A stretch of 42,466 nucleotides of DNA. Origin: Nanobdellota archaeon. GTDB lineage: Archaea > Nanobdellota > Nanobdellia > Pacearchaeales > GW2011-AR1. Positions 7,632 through 15,487 of this stretch are shown here, piece after piece. Both the position numbers and the translations under genes were made by a program. The notes beneath the pieces were generated by a model that saw nothing but the letters and a program-made list of their open reading frames with translations, ran no database searches and was not told the origin of the DNA. Where the stretch lies: positions 1-42,466 of the forward strand of contig JAGWGZ010000005.1 in assembly GCA_028867075.1 (NCBI GenBank), read 5' to 3'. The stretch's first letter is position 1. Each line of letters begins with the position of its first letter.

Positions 7632-7818
7632 GATTCAATTCTGCAAGAGAAATAATCTGTACCTCTATTTCCTTGGCAAATTTTTTTGCCATGGCATTTC
7701 TTAAATGATGACAATACTGGAATTTTCGCCATTCTTCACAGTCATGATTACAAATGTAAGTTTTTCTCCACTCATTCATTTTATCTAAAAGCAATTTGTT
7801 TTCGCTTTCCCAGCTCAT
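7588..7818 (-). CDS. Small Cys/His-rich protein downstream of the AbrB-like gene
   Basis: 76 residues. A central motif C-x3-C-x8-C-H-H (within ICNHDCEEWRKFQYCHHLR) could bind zinc. The N-terminus is charged and helical; the C-terminus is plain and overlaps the 3' end of the TGT-like gene on the other strand by 44 bases. The ATG overlaps the stop codon of the upstream 54-aa gene (ATGA), strong evidence that both are translated as a pair. Function unknown. The small paired layout would fit a toxin-antitoxin-like or element-borne regulatory module. Confidence 0.6.
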   Translation of the reverse strand: MSWESENKLLLDKMNEWRKTYICNHDCEEWRKFQYCHHLRNAMAKKFAKEIEVQIISLAELNPTIAVEPSQSLTIS

Positions 7819-7979
7819 TTTTTTGGTATAACTATCAATATTTCCTCCCCAACAAAATCCCGGGGAACAGTGACTTTCCCGGATGATTCATTATTTAGGG
7901 AAACCTTCCGCGATAGAACCTCTTTTACTTCTATAGAAATTAATTTCAGCTGACCCTTGAATTTTCCTTCGAGTTTCAT
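7815..7979 (-). CDS. 54-aa AbrB/DUF2080-like small DNA-binding protein
   Basis: Short ORF read directly from the minus strand. It starts MKLEGKFKG and ends with a swapped-hairpin-like strand pattern, SGKVTVPRDFVGEEILIVIP. The SGKVxVPxxxVGE core resembles AbrB-type antitoxins and the archaeal DUF2080 transposon-associated family. It ends in an ATGA overlap with the Cys/His-rich gene. The palindrome directly before its ATG and a TATTTAAA-type box 25-30 bases upstream support it as the first gene of an autoregulated two-gene unit. The transposase gene diverges from it, so an association with the insertion sequence is possible. Confidence 0.65.
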   Translation of the reverse strand: MKLEGKFKGQLKLISIEVKEVLSRKVSLNNESSGKVTVPRDFVGEEILIVIPKK

Positions 7980-8012
7980 AGTCTATATATAGACTATTAA
8001 TAGACTATTTAA
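7980..8012 (-). promoter_or_regulatory. Palindromic operator and promoter of the AbrB-like unit
   Basis: AGTCTATATATAGACT (7980-7995) is a perfect 16-base palindrome touching the ATG of the 54-aa gene. A further half-site (ATAGACTA) follows, and a TATTTAAA-like box at about 8003-8010 gives a leaderless start. The arrangement of TATA, operator and ATG fits autorepression. Confidence 0.6.
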
Positions 8013-8117
8013 ATTTAACGCAAATTTAACTTAACCGAAAGATATTTAAATAACATATATGTTAATAGGATATAAGTAAATAGATAGGCAGGTATCAAGC
8101 CTGCTTTCATATTCAAA

Positions 8118-9215
8118 ATGGAAGAGCAAATCAAACTCCCAGTAGAAGCAAAATATTCCCAGAAATGGCACAAGTATAACCTTGCCAAAACCAATGAGAA
8201 ACGGCTTTTTGTAGAGCTGCTGCATGACTTATCAAGAATTATCCAAGAATCAAAATATTCCTTCGGAAGGCCTTCAATTCCATTAAGGGATTTGTTCTTC
8301 TGTGCCGGGCTTAAATTATACACTGGCTATTCTGGAAGGAAAGCTATGAGCGACATAAGGCATGCAAAAGAGGCAGGCTATATTTCTACCGCACCGCACT
8401 ATAATACTTTGACGGAATTCTTAAGATGCCCAGCAACTTATGATTTGTTTTCAAAGCTGCTTACAATATCTGCAATGCCCTTAAAGAAGTTAGAAGACCA
8501 ATATTCAATAGACAGCTCTGGCTTTGGCAGCTACCAGTATGAGAGGTGGATGAGAGTGAGGTTCAATCCAGAAGCCAAAAAGAAATGGAGAAATTATCTG
8601 AAAGGCCATATTATGATTGGAACCCGGACAAATATAATTTGTGAATGTGAAATAACACCGGGAAACTTTTCGGATGTGAGACAAGCTCCTTCTATGGTCA
8701 TAAAGGCCGGGGCAAATTTTGATGTGAAAGAAATATCTGCAGACAAAGGATACAGCTCAAAATTATTATTTCGGATTGTGCAGAGCATTGGCGCATTGCC
8801 TTATATCGCATTCAAGAATAATGCAAGGCTTCCAGATGAGAACACTGCAGATATTTGGAACCAAATGTTTCTTTTATTTCGGGATAAGCGTGAAGAATTT
8901 TTCCAGCATTATCACAGGCGTTCAAATGTTGAGGCAACATTCGGGATGGTCAAGACAAGGCTGGGGGAATTTCTCAAATGCAAGGATTACCATTCCCAAA
9001 GAAGCGAGCTAATAATGAAGTTTATCTGCCATAATATTTGCTGCCTTATCCAAGAGATGTATGAGAATAATATTCATATAGACTTTGAAAAAGAGAATAA
9101 GGTGTTTATTGACCAGAAAGTCCCTGAAGAGCTTATTACAAGAGATGCTTCAAAAGCCCAAAATCCGCTTGATACAGACTTCTCAGTCAGCGAAAATCAA
9201 GGGGGCGACTATTAG
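8118..9215 (+). CDS. DDE transposase, IS4/IS5 superfamily
   Basis: 365-residue cut-and-paste transposase. The catalytic triad can be seen as D132 (SIDSSGFG), D209 (EISADKGYSS) and E272 (RRSNVEATFGMVKTRLG, the Y-x2-R-x3-E-type signature). The N-terminal region (45-95, with GRPSIPLRDLFF) matches the DNA-binding part seen in IS5/IS1182-like enzymes. Length is normal and the frame is intact, so it may be active. A TATA-like ATATTTAAATAAC lies near 8042-8054. Clear terminal inverted repeats were not found by eye between 7980-8117 and 9216-9384. Confidence 0.9.
   Translation: MEEQIKLPVEAKYSQKWHKYNLAKTNEKRLFVELLHDLSRIIQESKYSFGRPSIPLRDLFFCAGLKLYTGYSGRKAMSDIRHAKEAGYISTAPHYNTLTEFLRCPATYDLFSKLLTISAMPLKKLEDQYSIDSSGFGSYQYERWMRVRFNPEAKKKWRNYLKGHIMIGTRTNIICECEITPGNFSDVRQAPSMVIKAGANFDVKEISADKGYSSKLLFRIVQSIGALPYIAFKNNARLPDENTADIWNQMFLLFRDKREEFFQHYHRRSNVEATFGMVKTRLGEFLKCKDYHSQRSELIMKFICHNICCLIQEMYENNIHIDFEKENKVFIDQKVPEELITRDASKAQNPLDTDFSVSENQGGDY
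8118..9215 (+). mobile_element. Insertion sequence (IS4/IS5 superfamily), ends undefined
   Basis: The intact DDE transposase marks an insertion sequence at the right edge of the accessory island. Only the coding part is given because neither inverted repeats nor a target duplication could be recognised. The palindrome AACATATATGTT (8052-8063) and a hairpin GCAGG...CCTGC just before the ATG are the only structures on its left side. Confidence 0.6.
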
Positions 9216-9258
9216 GGCAAAGTCTTTCAATGTCATCACATCCTAATGATGATAAATG

Positions 9259-9367
9259 TTTAAATAATACTTCTGAATAAAATACTCCGTTGTACAATCT
9301 GTAGTAATACAGGGAAGTTTAGCATACAATAACTTGTATGGCGAGGACCAAAGTTCCTTTGCTTAAC
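9259..9367 (+). promoter_or_regulatory. nrdR promoter and structured leader with two dyads
   Basis: TATA box TTTAAATAAT (9259-9268) predicts a start near 9290 and a leader of about 95 bases. It holds CTGTA-GTAA-TACAG (9299-9312) and CATACAA-TAAC-TTGTATG (9323-9340), both perfect inverted repeats, then AGGA/TCCT (9344-9358), with an outer pair GTTTAGC (9317-9323) against GCTTAAC (9361-9367, one mismatch). The dyads could be operators, for example sites for NrdR itself, or RNA hairpins controlling the nrd operon. Confidence 0.5.
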
Positions 9368-9384
9368 CTACTATTCAAAAACTC

Positions 9385-9822
9385 ATGAACTGCCCATATT
9401 GTTCACACGAAGAATCAAAGGTAACGAACAAGAGAGATTCGCCGCTCGGGATAAGGAGAAGGCGCGAGTGCCTTAAGTGTGGGAAGAGGTTCACAACATA
9501 CGAAAGAATCGAGAAAGCTGATTTTTATGTTGTGAAAAAAGACGGACGAAGGGAAAAGTTCAGCAGGGAAAAACTGGAGCATGGCGTGGAAAAAGCATTT
9601 GAGAAGCGCCCGGTTCCAAAAGAAAAAATAGAGAAGATGATAAACGAAATTGAAGAACATTTGAGAAAAACCGGGAAAAAAGAGGTAAAAAGCTCGGCAA
9701 TCGGCGAGCTCGTGATGAAAAAAATGAAAAAACTTGACCATGTCGCATATATAAGATTTGCATCCGTATATAGAGATTTCAATGACATAAAAGATTTTAA
9801 GGAGGAACTGAAAGAGTTGTAA
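9385..9822 (+). CDS. nrdR: Transcriptional repressor NrdR
   Basis: NrdR senses ATP/dATP through an ATP-cone and represses ribonucleotide reductase genes. The zinc ribbon is complete (C3, C6, C29, C32; opening NCPYCSHEESKV), followed by the basic RRRREC segment and an ATP-cone (about 46-136, VVKKDGRREKFSREKLEHGV). Length of 145 residues is typical. NrdR is almost universal in bacteria and sparse in archaea, so transfer from bacteria is likely. It is the first gene of the nucleotide cluster and is followed two bases later by the reductase it would control. The dyads in its leader are candidate binding sites. Confidence 0.95.
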   Translation: MNCPYCSHEESKVTNKRDSPLGIRRRRECLKCGKRFTTYERIEKADFYVVKKDGRREKFSREKLEHGVEKAFEKRPVPKEKIEKMINEIEEHLRKTGKKEVKSSAIGELVMKKMKKLDHVAYIRFASVYRDFNDIKDFKEELKEL

Positions 9823-9823
9823 G

Positions 9824-12322
9824 ATGGCAGAGGTTAATGTTAATGCAGATCCGTATTTGGGTACGACCGAATTGAAAAGATACATGCCTCCGGAATGGGA
9901 TTGGAAGAAGGAGCTCAGGACAAATCAATATATGAGCCCGGTACAAAGGAAAATAATTTTGAGGCTTCATGACCCTGACTATCAGCGGTTTGAACTCGAC
10001 CCATCTTTTGTGGATAAGTACAGAAGAATAAAACCTCCTTTCGGGTTTAATGGATTTGGTGAACTGGTTTACAAGAGAACTTATTCTAGAATTATGCCCG
10101 ACGGAAAGAATGAAGAATGGACAGACACTGTCAGCAGAGTCGTTAATGGGACTTATAATCTTCAAGAGAGATGGATTCAGGATAGGGGCCTGGAGTGGAA
10201 TGATTACAAGGCTCAGGAAAGCGCCCAGGAAATGTTTGACAGAATGTTCAAAATGAAGTTCCTTCCTCCCGGAAGAGGAATTTGGGCAATGGGGTCAGAA
10301 ATTACAGAAGAAAGAGGACTTTATGCTGCATTAAACAATTGCGCATTTGTATCAACGGAAAATATTTCAGAAAAATTATCGAAACCATTCAGATTTTTAA
10401 TGGATATGTCCATGCTGGGGGTTGGCGTGGGCTTTGATACTAAGGGCGCAGCGGAGGGGATGACTGTAAGAGGAGCAGATTATAGAAGAAGCAGAGAAAG
10501 ATTTGTTATACCTGATTCAAGGGAAGGATGGGTTGAAAGTGTAGGCAGAGTAATAGACAGCTATCTCCAGGGAACAAGCCCGATAAAGATTGTCTATGAC
10601 AGGATAAGACCGCGGGGAGAACTAATAAGCGGATTTGGAGGGAAGAGTTCCGGTCCTGAACCTTTAAGGGAGTTGCATGACAGTTTGGAAGAAATATTAA
10701 GCAAGAATAAAGGGAGACCGTTAACAGCCAGAACAATTGTTGATTTGCAAAATGTAATCGGAAGATGTGTTGTTGCTGGAAATGTAAGAAGGACAGCAGA
10801 GATTGCCCTTGGTGAAGCTAATGATGAGGAGTTTCTTGATTTGAAGAATTATGAAAGAAATCCCGAAAGGAGTGGATATGGATGGACCAGTAATAACTCT
10901 GTCTTTGGCGTTGTGGGTATGGATTATCATGAAATTGCCGAGCGTATAAGAAATAACGGCGAGCCGGGCGTAATCTGGCTTGATAACATCAGAAAATTCG
11001 GAAGGATGATTGATCCAGCAAATAATAAAGATCACCGTGCAAAAGGAGTTAATCCCTGCGTTGAGCAGTCTATGGAAGATTTCGAGCTTTGCAACTTAGT
11101 TGAAACGTTCCCATTTAACCACGATAGCAAACAGGATTATCTAAGAACCCTGAAATTTGCTTACATGTATGCCAAAACAGTCTCCCTCGGAGAAACACAT
11201 TGGCCTGAAACAAACAGGGTCTTGCTCAGAAACAGAAGAATCGGGGCCTCTGTAAGCGGGGTCTCTCAGTTCGTAAATAAAAACGGACTGGAAGCATTAA
11301 AAGAATGGCTTGAAGAAGGATATGCAACGATTCAGCATTATGATGAAGTGTACAGCAACTGGATGACTGTGCCTCGCTCAATAAAAACAACTTCTGTAAA
11401 ACCATCTGGGACTGTAAGTTCTGTCGCGGGCGCAACGCCGGGAATGCACTGGCCTATTTCAGAATACTACATTCGGAGAATGAGACTAAGCAAAGGCAGC
11501 GAACTGGTTGGTCCTTTAAAAGAAGCCGGGATACCTATTGAAGATGATTTCTATGACAAGAGCTCATTGGTTGTCGAATTTCCCGTGCATGTCGGTGAGG
11601 GCATAAGAAGTGAACAGGAAGTATCCATGTGGGAACAGTTTGAGATGACCACTTTCCTCCAGAAATATTGGGCTGATAACCAAGTAAGCGCTACAATAAA
11701 ATTCCAACCGGATTTAAGCACTCGGGAGGAGATAGAATTAGAAAGATTGCTGCAAAGGAGGGAAAAATGGGGCAGAAGAAGTTTGGAACTGAGTTTGGGA
11801 ACAGCGAAACCAATTGAAAAATTCGAAAAAGCTCTCAAGTTTGTTAGATTATTTGAAGAGAGGTATGGTGAGTTTGATGTTATACAAGACCAGAATAAGA
11901 TGGTGAGGTGGAATGATGTTCTGCACTTCGTAAAAGACAAGTATTTCATCTTTACACAATATGATAATGACCGAATCAAAGAGCTGGAAGAAAAGGCTGC
12001 GCGCTCCGAGGGAGGACAGATTGAGCATGCATTGAACCATTTCCAATATGAACTTAAGGGGATAAGTATGCTCCCAAAAAAAGAAGATGCCTATAAACAG
12101 TTACCATTTGAGCCAATAACAAGAGAAGAATATCTCGAGAGAACAAAGAATCTTAAGCCAATTGACTTCAGCAAAGTACAGTCAGAAAAAGCGAATGTTG
12201 ATAGATTCTGCAATAATGACACTTGTGAAATAGAAATAGAAAATCCTGATAATGGGCAGTCCCAAAAGAGGACAACTGTTGGTCCTCTATCAATTCCAAT
12301 GCTTAATAATCTGCCGCAGTAA
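9824..12322 (+). CDS. nrdJ: Adenosylcobalamin-dependent ribonucleotide reductase (class II, monomeric type)
   Basis: Reduces ribonucleotides to deoxyribonucleotides using a cobalamin-derived thiyl radical. The sequence follows the Lactobacillus leichmannii RTPR type. Active-site residues are C173 (NNCAF), the radical C412 with E414 (NPCVEQ) and C423 (ELCNLVE), the last two spaced exactly as in that enzyme. The C-terminal redox pair C796/C801 (FCNNDTCEIE) has the C-x4-C spacing of the RTPR relay. At 832 residues it is about 90 longer than the type enzyme. The cell therefore needs vitamin B12 or a B12 donor, yet no cobalamin genes are in the window. Thioredoxin, encoded at the end of the cluster, is the expected reductant. 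Probably cotranscribed with nrdR. Confidence 0.95.
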   Translation: MAEVNVNADPYLGTTELKRYMPPEWDWKKELRTNQYMSPVQRKIILRLHDPDYQRFELDPSFVDKYRRIKPPFGFNGFGELVYKRTYSRIMPDGKNEEWTDTVSRVVNGTYNLQERWIQDRGLEWNDYKAQESAQEMFDRMFKMKFLPPGRGIWAMGSEITEERGLYAALNNCAFVSTENISEKLSKPFRFLMDMSMLGVGVGFDTKGAAEGMTVRGADYRRSRERFVIPDSREGWVESVGRVIDSYLQGTSPIKIVYDRIRPRGELISGFGGKSSGPEPLRELHDSLEEILSKNKGRPLTARTIVDLQNVIGRCVVAGNVRRTAEIALGEANDEEFLDLKNYERNPERSGYGWTSNNSVFGVVGMDYHEIAERIRNNGEPGVIWLDNIRKFGRMIDPANNKDHRAKGVNPCVEQSMEDFELCNLVETFPFNHDSKQDYLRTLKFAYMYAKTVSLGETHWPETNRVLLRNRRIGASVSGVSQFVNKNGLEALKEWLEEGYATIQHYDEVYSNWMTVPRSIKTTSVKPSGTVSSVAGATPGMHWPISEYYIRRMRLSKGSELVGPLKEAGIPIEDDFYDKSSLVVEFPVHVGEGIRSEQEVSMWEQFEMTTFLQKYWADNQVSATIKFQPDLSTREEIELERLLQRREKWGRRSLELSLGTAKPIEKFEKALKFVRLFEERYGEFDVIQDQNKMVRWNDVLHFVKDKYFIFTQYDNDRIKELEEKAARSEGGQIEHALNHFQYELKGISMLPKKEDAYKQLPFEPITREEYLERTKNLKPIDFSKVQSEKANVDRFCNNDTCEIEIENPDNGQSQKRTTVGPLSIPMLNNLPQ

Positions 12323-12367
12323 TTTATTTAAACAAAAATTAAATTTTTTCTCGGGAGAAAAAGCAAG

Positions 12368-12961
12368 ATGAAAATATCTTCTCTAAGAATTTTGGAGCTG
12401 AATGACAAGTACAATTTAATAGAAGGATTATCTGAAAGGGAACTGAACAATCCTGAAGGTTCCGGAATTGATCTAAGGGCCGGACAGGTTCACAAGATTA
12501 CTGGAGACAGTTTTCTTGGAGCAGACGGCACCAGCAGAGAAAGATATTCATCAAAAACAGAGCTTCTCGGTGATGTTGAAAAAGACGGAAATAAGCTGAT
12601 CACATTAAAGCCAAGTGAGTTTGTTCTTGTAACCACAATGGAAGTCATTCATGCTCCTGCAGAAAAAATAAAATACGAAGAATCTTTTCCGGAGGGATAT
12701 ATCATTCCCAAAGTCTGGCCGAGAAGTTCTTTACAAAGAGGCGGAGTGAGCTTTCATGCTACAAAGACGGATCCGGGATACAGGGGAAAACTGACTTTCG
12801 GGATAAAGAACCAGGGCAGCGAGAACTTCTCCTTTGAACTCGGAGCAAGAATGCTCAACATAGAGTATGAACCTGTAATCGGGGAGATAAAGAGGGCCTA
12901 TTCAGGACAGCACCAAGGAGGCAGGGTAACGAGCCAAGGCCAGAAAGAAATCCAAAATTAA
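12368..12961 (+). CDS. dUTPase/dCTP-deaminase family protein lacking the deaminase glutamate
   Basis: Trimeric dUTPase/dCTP deaminase fold, acting in dUMP supply and dUTP removal. Recognisable blocks are GSGIDLRAG (31-39), PRSSLQRGG (118-126) and TDPGYRGKL (134-142), with the active-site aspartate D135. In dCTP deaminases a glutamate follows ten residues later (LE motif) and activates water for deamination; here the position is glycine (TFGIKNQG, G145). This suggests a dUTPase-only enzyme or a diverged deaminase. At 197 residues it is close to the deaminase length. It precedes thyA in the cluster, consistent with making dUMP. Sequence alone cannot settle the reaction. Confidence 0.8.
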   Translation: MKISSLRILELNDKYNLIEGLSERELNNPEGSGIDLRAGQVHKITGDSFLGADGTSRERYSSKTELLGDVEKDGNKLITLKPSEFVLVTTMEVIHAPAEKIKYEESFPEGYIIPKVWPRSSLQRGGVSFHATKTDPGYRGKLTFGIKNQGSENFSFELGARMLNIEYEPVIGEIKRAYSGQHQGGRVTSQGQKEIQN

Positions 12962-12962
12962 A

Positions 12963-13442
12963 ATGAAGAACTATTCTTTAACTTCTCAGGAAAGAAGCGA
13001 TTATTGTGTATGCTCTGTAGTCCAAGCTATTTTCAGAGCGCATAAAATAAATCTTTCACAAGATGAAATTGCAAGAAATTTGACGCGTTCGGGGGACGGG
13101 TTCAGGGTTGATGACGGCATATTTTCTGAATTCATGAAGACTAATGGATTTGAATATCATCATTTTGTCTACAATGAAACTCCTTTCAATGAACCAGACA
13201 CTTTACTCAACGAAATGAATGAGCATGGGGGGATTGTTGGGATAAGAGAGCCCGGCCAGATTTATCCGCATATATTAAGGAACCATGTTTACCTTCTCCA
13301 GAATTTTGAAGATCCTCTGCTTATGCTGATTAACCCAAAAAATAATGGTTTGGTCGTAAAAGACATTTACACCTTGAGGAGAGAAATGGCAAGGATGGAA
13401 GTGGGGTTTTTTGGACTTTTTAGAGAGTATATTGAAAGATAA
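12963..13442 (+). CDS. Papain-fold (peptidase C39-like) protein of unknown role
   Basis: 159 residues resembling the C39-like cysteine protease fold. A cysteine sits near the N-terminus before a helix (SDYCVCSVVQAIFRAH, C15 or C17), a histidine at the start of a strand (RNHVYLLQNF, H108), and an asparagine-proline turn follows (INPKNN, N124). These fit a Cys-His-Asn triad. There is no membrane segment, ABC domain or signal peptide, so it is not a bacteriocin exporter. It starts two bases after the dUTPase-like gene and precedes thyA, so it belongs to the nucleotide operon by position. Its substrate is unknown. Confidence 0.6.
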   Translation: MKNYSLTSQERSDYCVCSVVQAIFRAHKINLSQDEIARNLTRSGDGFRVDDGIFSEFMKTNGFEYHHFVYNETPFNEPDTLLNEMNEHGGIVGIREPGQIYPHILRNHVYLLQNFEDPLLMLINPKNNGLVVKDIYTLRREMARMEVGFFGLFREYIER

Positions 13443-13478
13443 TTATCTTTAAATAGAACAGAAATAAATTTTTTAAAA

Positions 13479-14597
13479 ATGGTGGAGCAATATCTTGAAC
13501 ATTGCAGAAGAATTTTGACTAATCCGGCTTCTGGATATAAACCGGGTAGCAAAGGTGCTGGATTAATCTCTTTATTCGGGCATCAAAATGAATATGATCT
13601 AAAGAAGGGATTTCCTTTGCTCACAACAAAAAAGATGTTTACAAGGGGAGTAATTGAAGAGTTACTCTGGTTCTTCAGAGGGGATACAAACATAAGATAT
13701 CTTGAAGAACGGGGGGTAACTATCTGGAGACCAAATACTTTCCAGTACCATCTTCCCGCAATGATCAAAGAGGGCATTTTTCCTAAATTTGTGGGGATGG
13801 ATGAAGCAAAATATTCTGCAGAATGGGAACAAGCAATGGAAGATTTTGGACAGATGATTAAGGAAAGTGAGGATTTTGCTGCGAGATGGGGTGATGCGGG
13901 GCCGATTTATGGGAAGCAATGGAGAGGATGGGAACATTATAACAAGAAAACTGGTAGAATCGATTTGATAGACCAACTTGGAAATGCAATAGAAGGGATG
14001 AAGAAAAAACCCTTCGGCAAAAAATACATGCTAACGGCATGGAACCCAGGACAGACTGATGAAATGTCGCAGCCATCCTGCCATGTCCTATCTCATCTAG
14101 ATGTGAATGAGGATGAAGATACAGGAAAACTTAGATTGGATTTGGGAATGTATCAAAGAAGTTCTGATATGTTTCTGGGAGTGCCTTTCAATATTGCAAG
14201 CTATTCAATTCTCACACATATAATTGCAAACCAGCTCGGACTGGAACCAGGGAGATTCGTTCATAGTTTTGGAGATGCTCATTTTTATACGGGATTGCAA
14301 GAAAGAAGCGAATGGTATTCAAGAACTTGGAAGGAACTAAAGCAAAAAGCAAGAGTTGTTTCAAGCAATGAAGAGTTTTTGAATATTCTTAACTGGATAA
14401 ATCAAAATGCTCCATCGGGCAATGAGGAAAGATATGATCATGTAACCGCAATCCTTGAACAGTTGACAAGAGAACCTAAACCCCTGCCCAGATTATCAAT
14501 AACCCCTGGAAAAAGTATTGATGATTTAACCATAGATGATTTCAAGATTGAAGGATATAAAAGCTATCCCTTGATAAAAAGAGAGATGCATGTTTAA
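13479..14597 (+). CDS. thyA: Thymidylate synthase (ThyA)
   Basis: Methylates dUMP to dTMP with methylenetetrahydrofolate, releasing dihydrofolate. The catalytic cysteine is C201 in SQPSCHVLS. The dUMP/folate-binding blocks YQRSSDMFLGVPFNIASYS and HSFGDAHFYTGL are intact, as is the opening FGHQNEYDLKKGFPLLTTKK. At 372 residues it is longer than the usual 264, with an insert around residues 90-140, as in some other archaeal and phage ThyA proteins. A TATA-like CTTTAAATAG precedes the ATG. It is followed without a gap by the dihydrofolate reductase that recycles its product. Confidence 0.95.
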   Translation: MVEQYLEHCRRILTNPASGYKPGSKGAGLISLFGHQNEYDLKKGFPLLTTKKMFTRGVIEELLWFFRGDTNIRYLEERGVTIWRPNTFQYHLPAMIKEGIFPKFVGMDEAKYSAEWEQAMEDFGQMIKESEDFAARWGDAGPIYGKQWRGWEHYNKKTGRIDLIDQLGNAIEGMKKKPFGKKYMLTAWNPGQTDEMSQPSCHVLSHLDVNEDEDTGKLRLDLGMYQRSSDMFLGVPFNIASYSILTHIIANQLGLEPGRFVHSFGDAHFYTGLQERSEWYSRTWKELKQKARVVSSNEEFLNILNWINQNAPSGNEERYDHVTAILEQLTREPKPLPRLSITPGKSIDDLTIDDFKIEGYKSYPLIKREMHV

Positions 14598-15119
14598 ATG
14601 GACCTCATAATGGTTGTGGCTGCTTCTGATAATGATGTCATCGGAATCCGTGATGAAAAAGGATTCAGAATCCCGTGGAGAATAAAAGAAGATGTAGAAC
14701 ATTTTGTGGGATTAAGGACCGGGAAACCAATAATAATGGGCAGATCAACCTATCTTTCCATCCCGGAAAGATTCAGGCCATTGAAAGGGAGCAAAAACAT
14801 TATACTTTCAAGCAGCATGGAGCCTTCTGAAGGAATTTGCGTTGCAAGAGACATACCTGAAGCATTGGAACTTGCGAATGGACAAGATACAATCCTTGGC
14901 GGTGGAGAAGTTGTTTACAGAGAATTCTTGCCGCTGATAACAAAAATTGAATTAACAAGAGTTCATGGGATTTATGAGGGAAATGTATACCTTCCGGAGA
15001 TAAACTGGGATGATTGGAATCTCATTGAGAATGGACGCATTGCGAGAGAAGAAGATGTTCCTCGGCTTTTGTCAAAAGATGGAATTTCATATTCTTTCTT
15101 AAGTTATGCAAGAAAGTAA
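14598..15119 (+). CDS. folA: Dihydrofolate reductase
   Basis: Reduces dihydrofolate to tetrahydrofolate with NADPH. Typical blocks are the opening MVVAASDNDVIG, the substrate aspartate in IPWRIKEDVEHF (D32), the cofactor-binding PIIMGRSTYLSIP, and ILGGGEVVYREFLP near residue 100. Length 173 is normal. The ATG follows the thyA stop codon directly, a coupling like that of bacterial thyA-folA pairs. Many archaea lack both genes and use ThyX or other folates, so the pair may be of bacterial origin. Confidence 0.93.
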   Translation: MDLIMVVAASDNDVIGIRDEKGFRIPWRIKEDVEHFVGLRTGKPIIMGRSTYLSIPERFRPLKGSKNIILSSSMEPSEGICVARDIPEALELANGQDTILGGGEVVYREFLPLITKIELTRVHGIYEGNVYLPEINWDDWNLIENGRIAREEDVPRLLSKDGISYSFLSYARK

Positions 15120-15159
15120 TTCTGGAAAATTTTATAAACATATTTCTTATTTTTAATTC

Positions 15160-15477
15160 ATGGAAGAAGTTCCTGAACTCACAAGCAAAGAATTTGAAAG
15201 TTTCACAAAAAATGGGATCGTTTTGATAGACTTTTTTGCGGACTGGTGCATGCCCTGTCTTATGATGGCTCCGGTGGTTGAAGAGCTCTCTGAAAAATTC
15301 AGGGGAAAGATAAAATTCGGAAAAGTCAATGTAGATGATTATCATGAACTTGCACATAAATTCAGCGTCATGTCCATACCAAACTTCGTGCTTTTCAGGG
15401 ACGGAGAGAAAATAGGACAGTTCATAGGCGCAATGCAGTCAGAGGATTTTGAGGACAAGCTCAAAGATATTGTATAA
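15160..15477 (+). CDS. trxA: Thioredoxin
   Basis: 105-residue thioredoxin fold. The active site is FFADWCMPC (C30 and C33), with Met in the place of the usual Gly. The cis-proline motif MSIPNFVLF (about 71-79) and the GEKIGQFIGA segment are present. Its place 40 bases after folA at the end of the nucleotide cluster makes it the probable electron donor to the class II reductase, whose C-terminal cysteine pair needs such a partner. An AT-rich stretch before the ATG (TTTTATAAAC) could also give it its own promoter. Confidence 0.93.
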   Translation: MEEVPELTSKEFESFTKNGIVLIDFFADWCMPCLMMAPVVEELSEKFRGKIKFGKVNVDDYHELAHKFSVMSIPNFVLFRDGEKIGQFIGAMQSEDFEDKLKDIV

Positions 15478-15487
15478 TTCTTTGCAT

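Larger units (their letters stand above)
2700..9230. other. Accessory island with DNA modification, nuclease and mobile genes
   Basis: AT-rich, lineage-variable type of gene content lying between the cysteine desulfurase region and the nucleotide cluster: candidate restriction endonuclease, DNA methyltransferase, NYN nuclease, winged-helix plus TGT/DpdA-like pair, AbrB-like pair and transposase. The genes of each pair overlap or are closely spaced, and three promoters carry dyads or palindromes. It reads as a defence/mobile island; no integrase or attachment repeat was found. Confidence 0.6.

Noticed and set aside
9248-9276. C/D-box-like pair (TGATGA...CTGA) before nrdR
   Set aside because: Only one C and one D motif 24 bases apart with the TATA box between them and no C' or D' boxes; probably chance.
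7980-9384. Terminal inverted repeats of the insertion sequence
   Set aside because: Comparison of both flanks by eye gave only short AT-rich matches.
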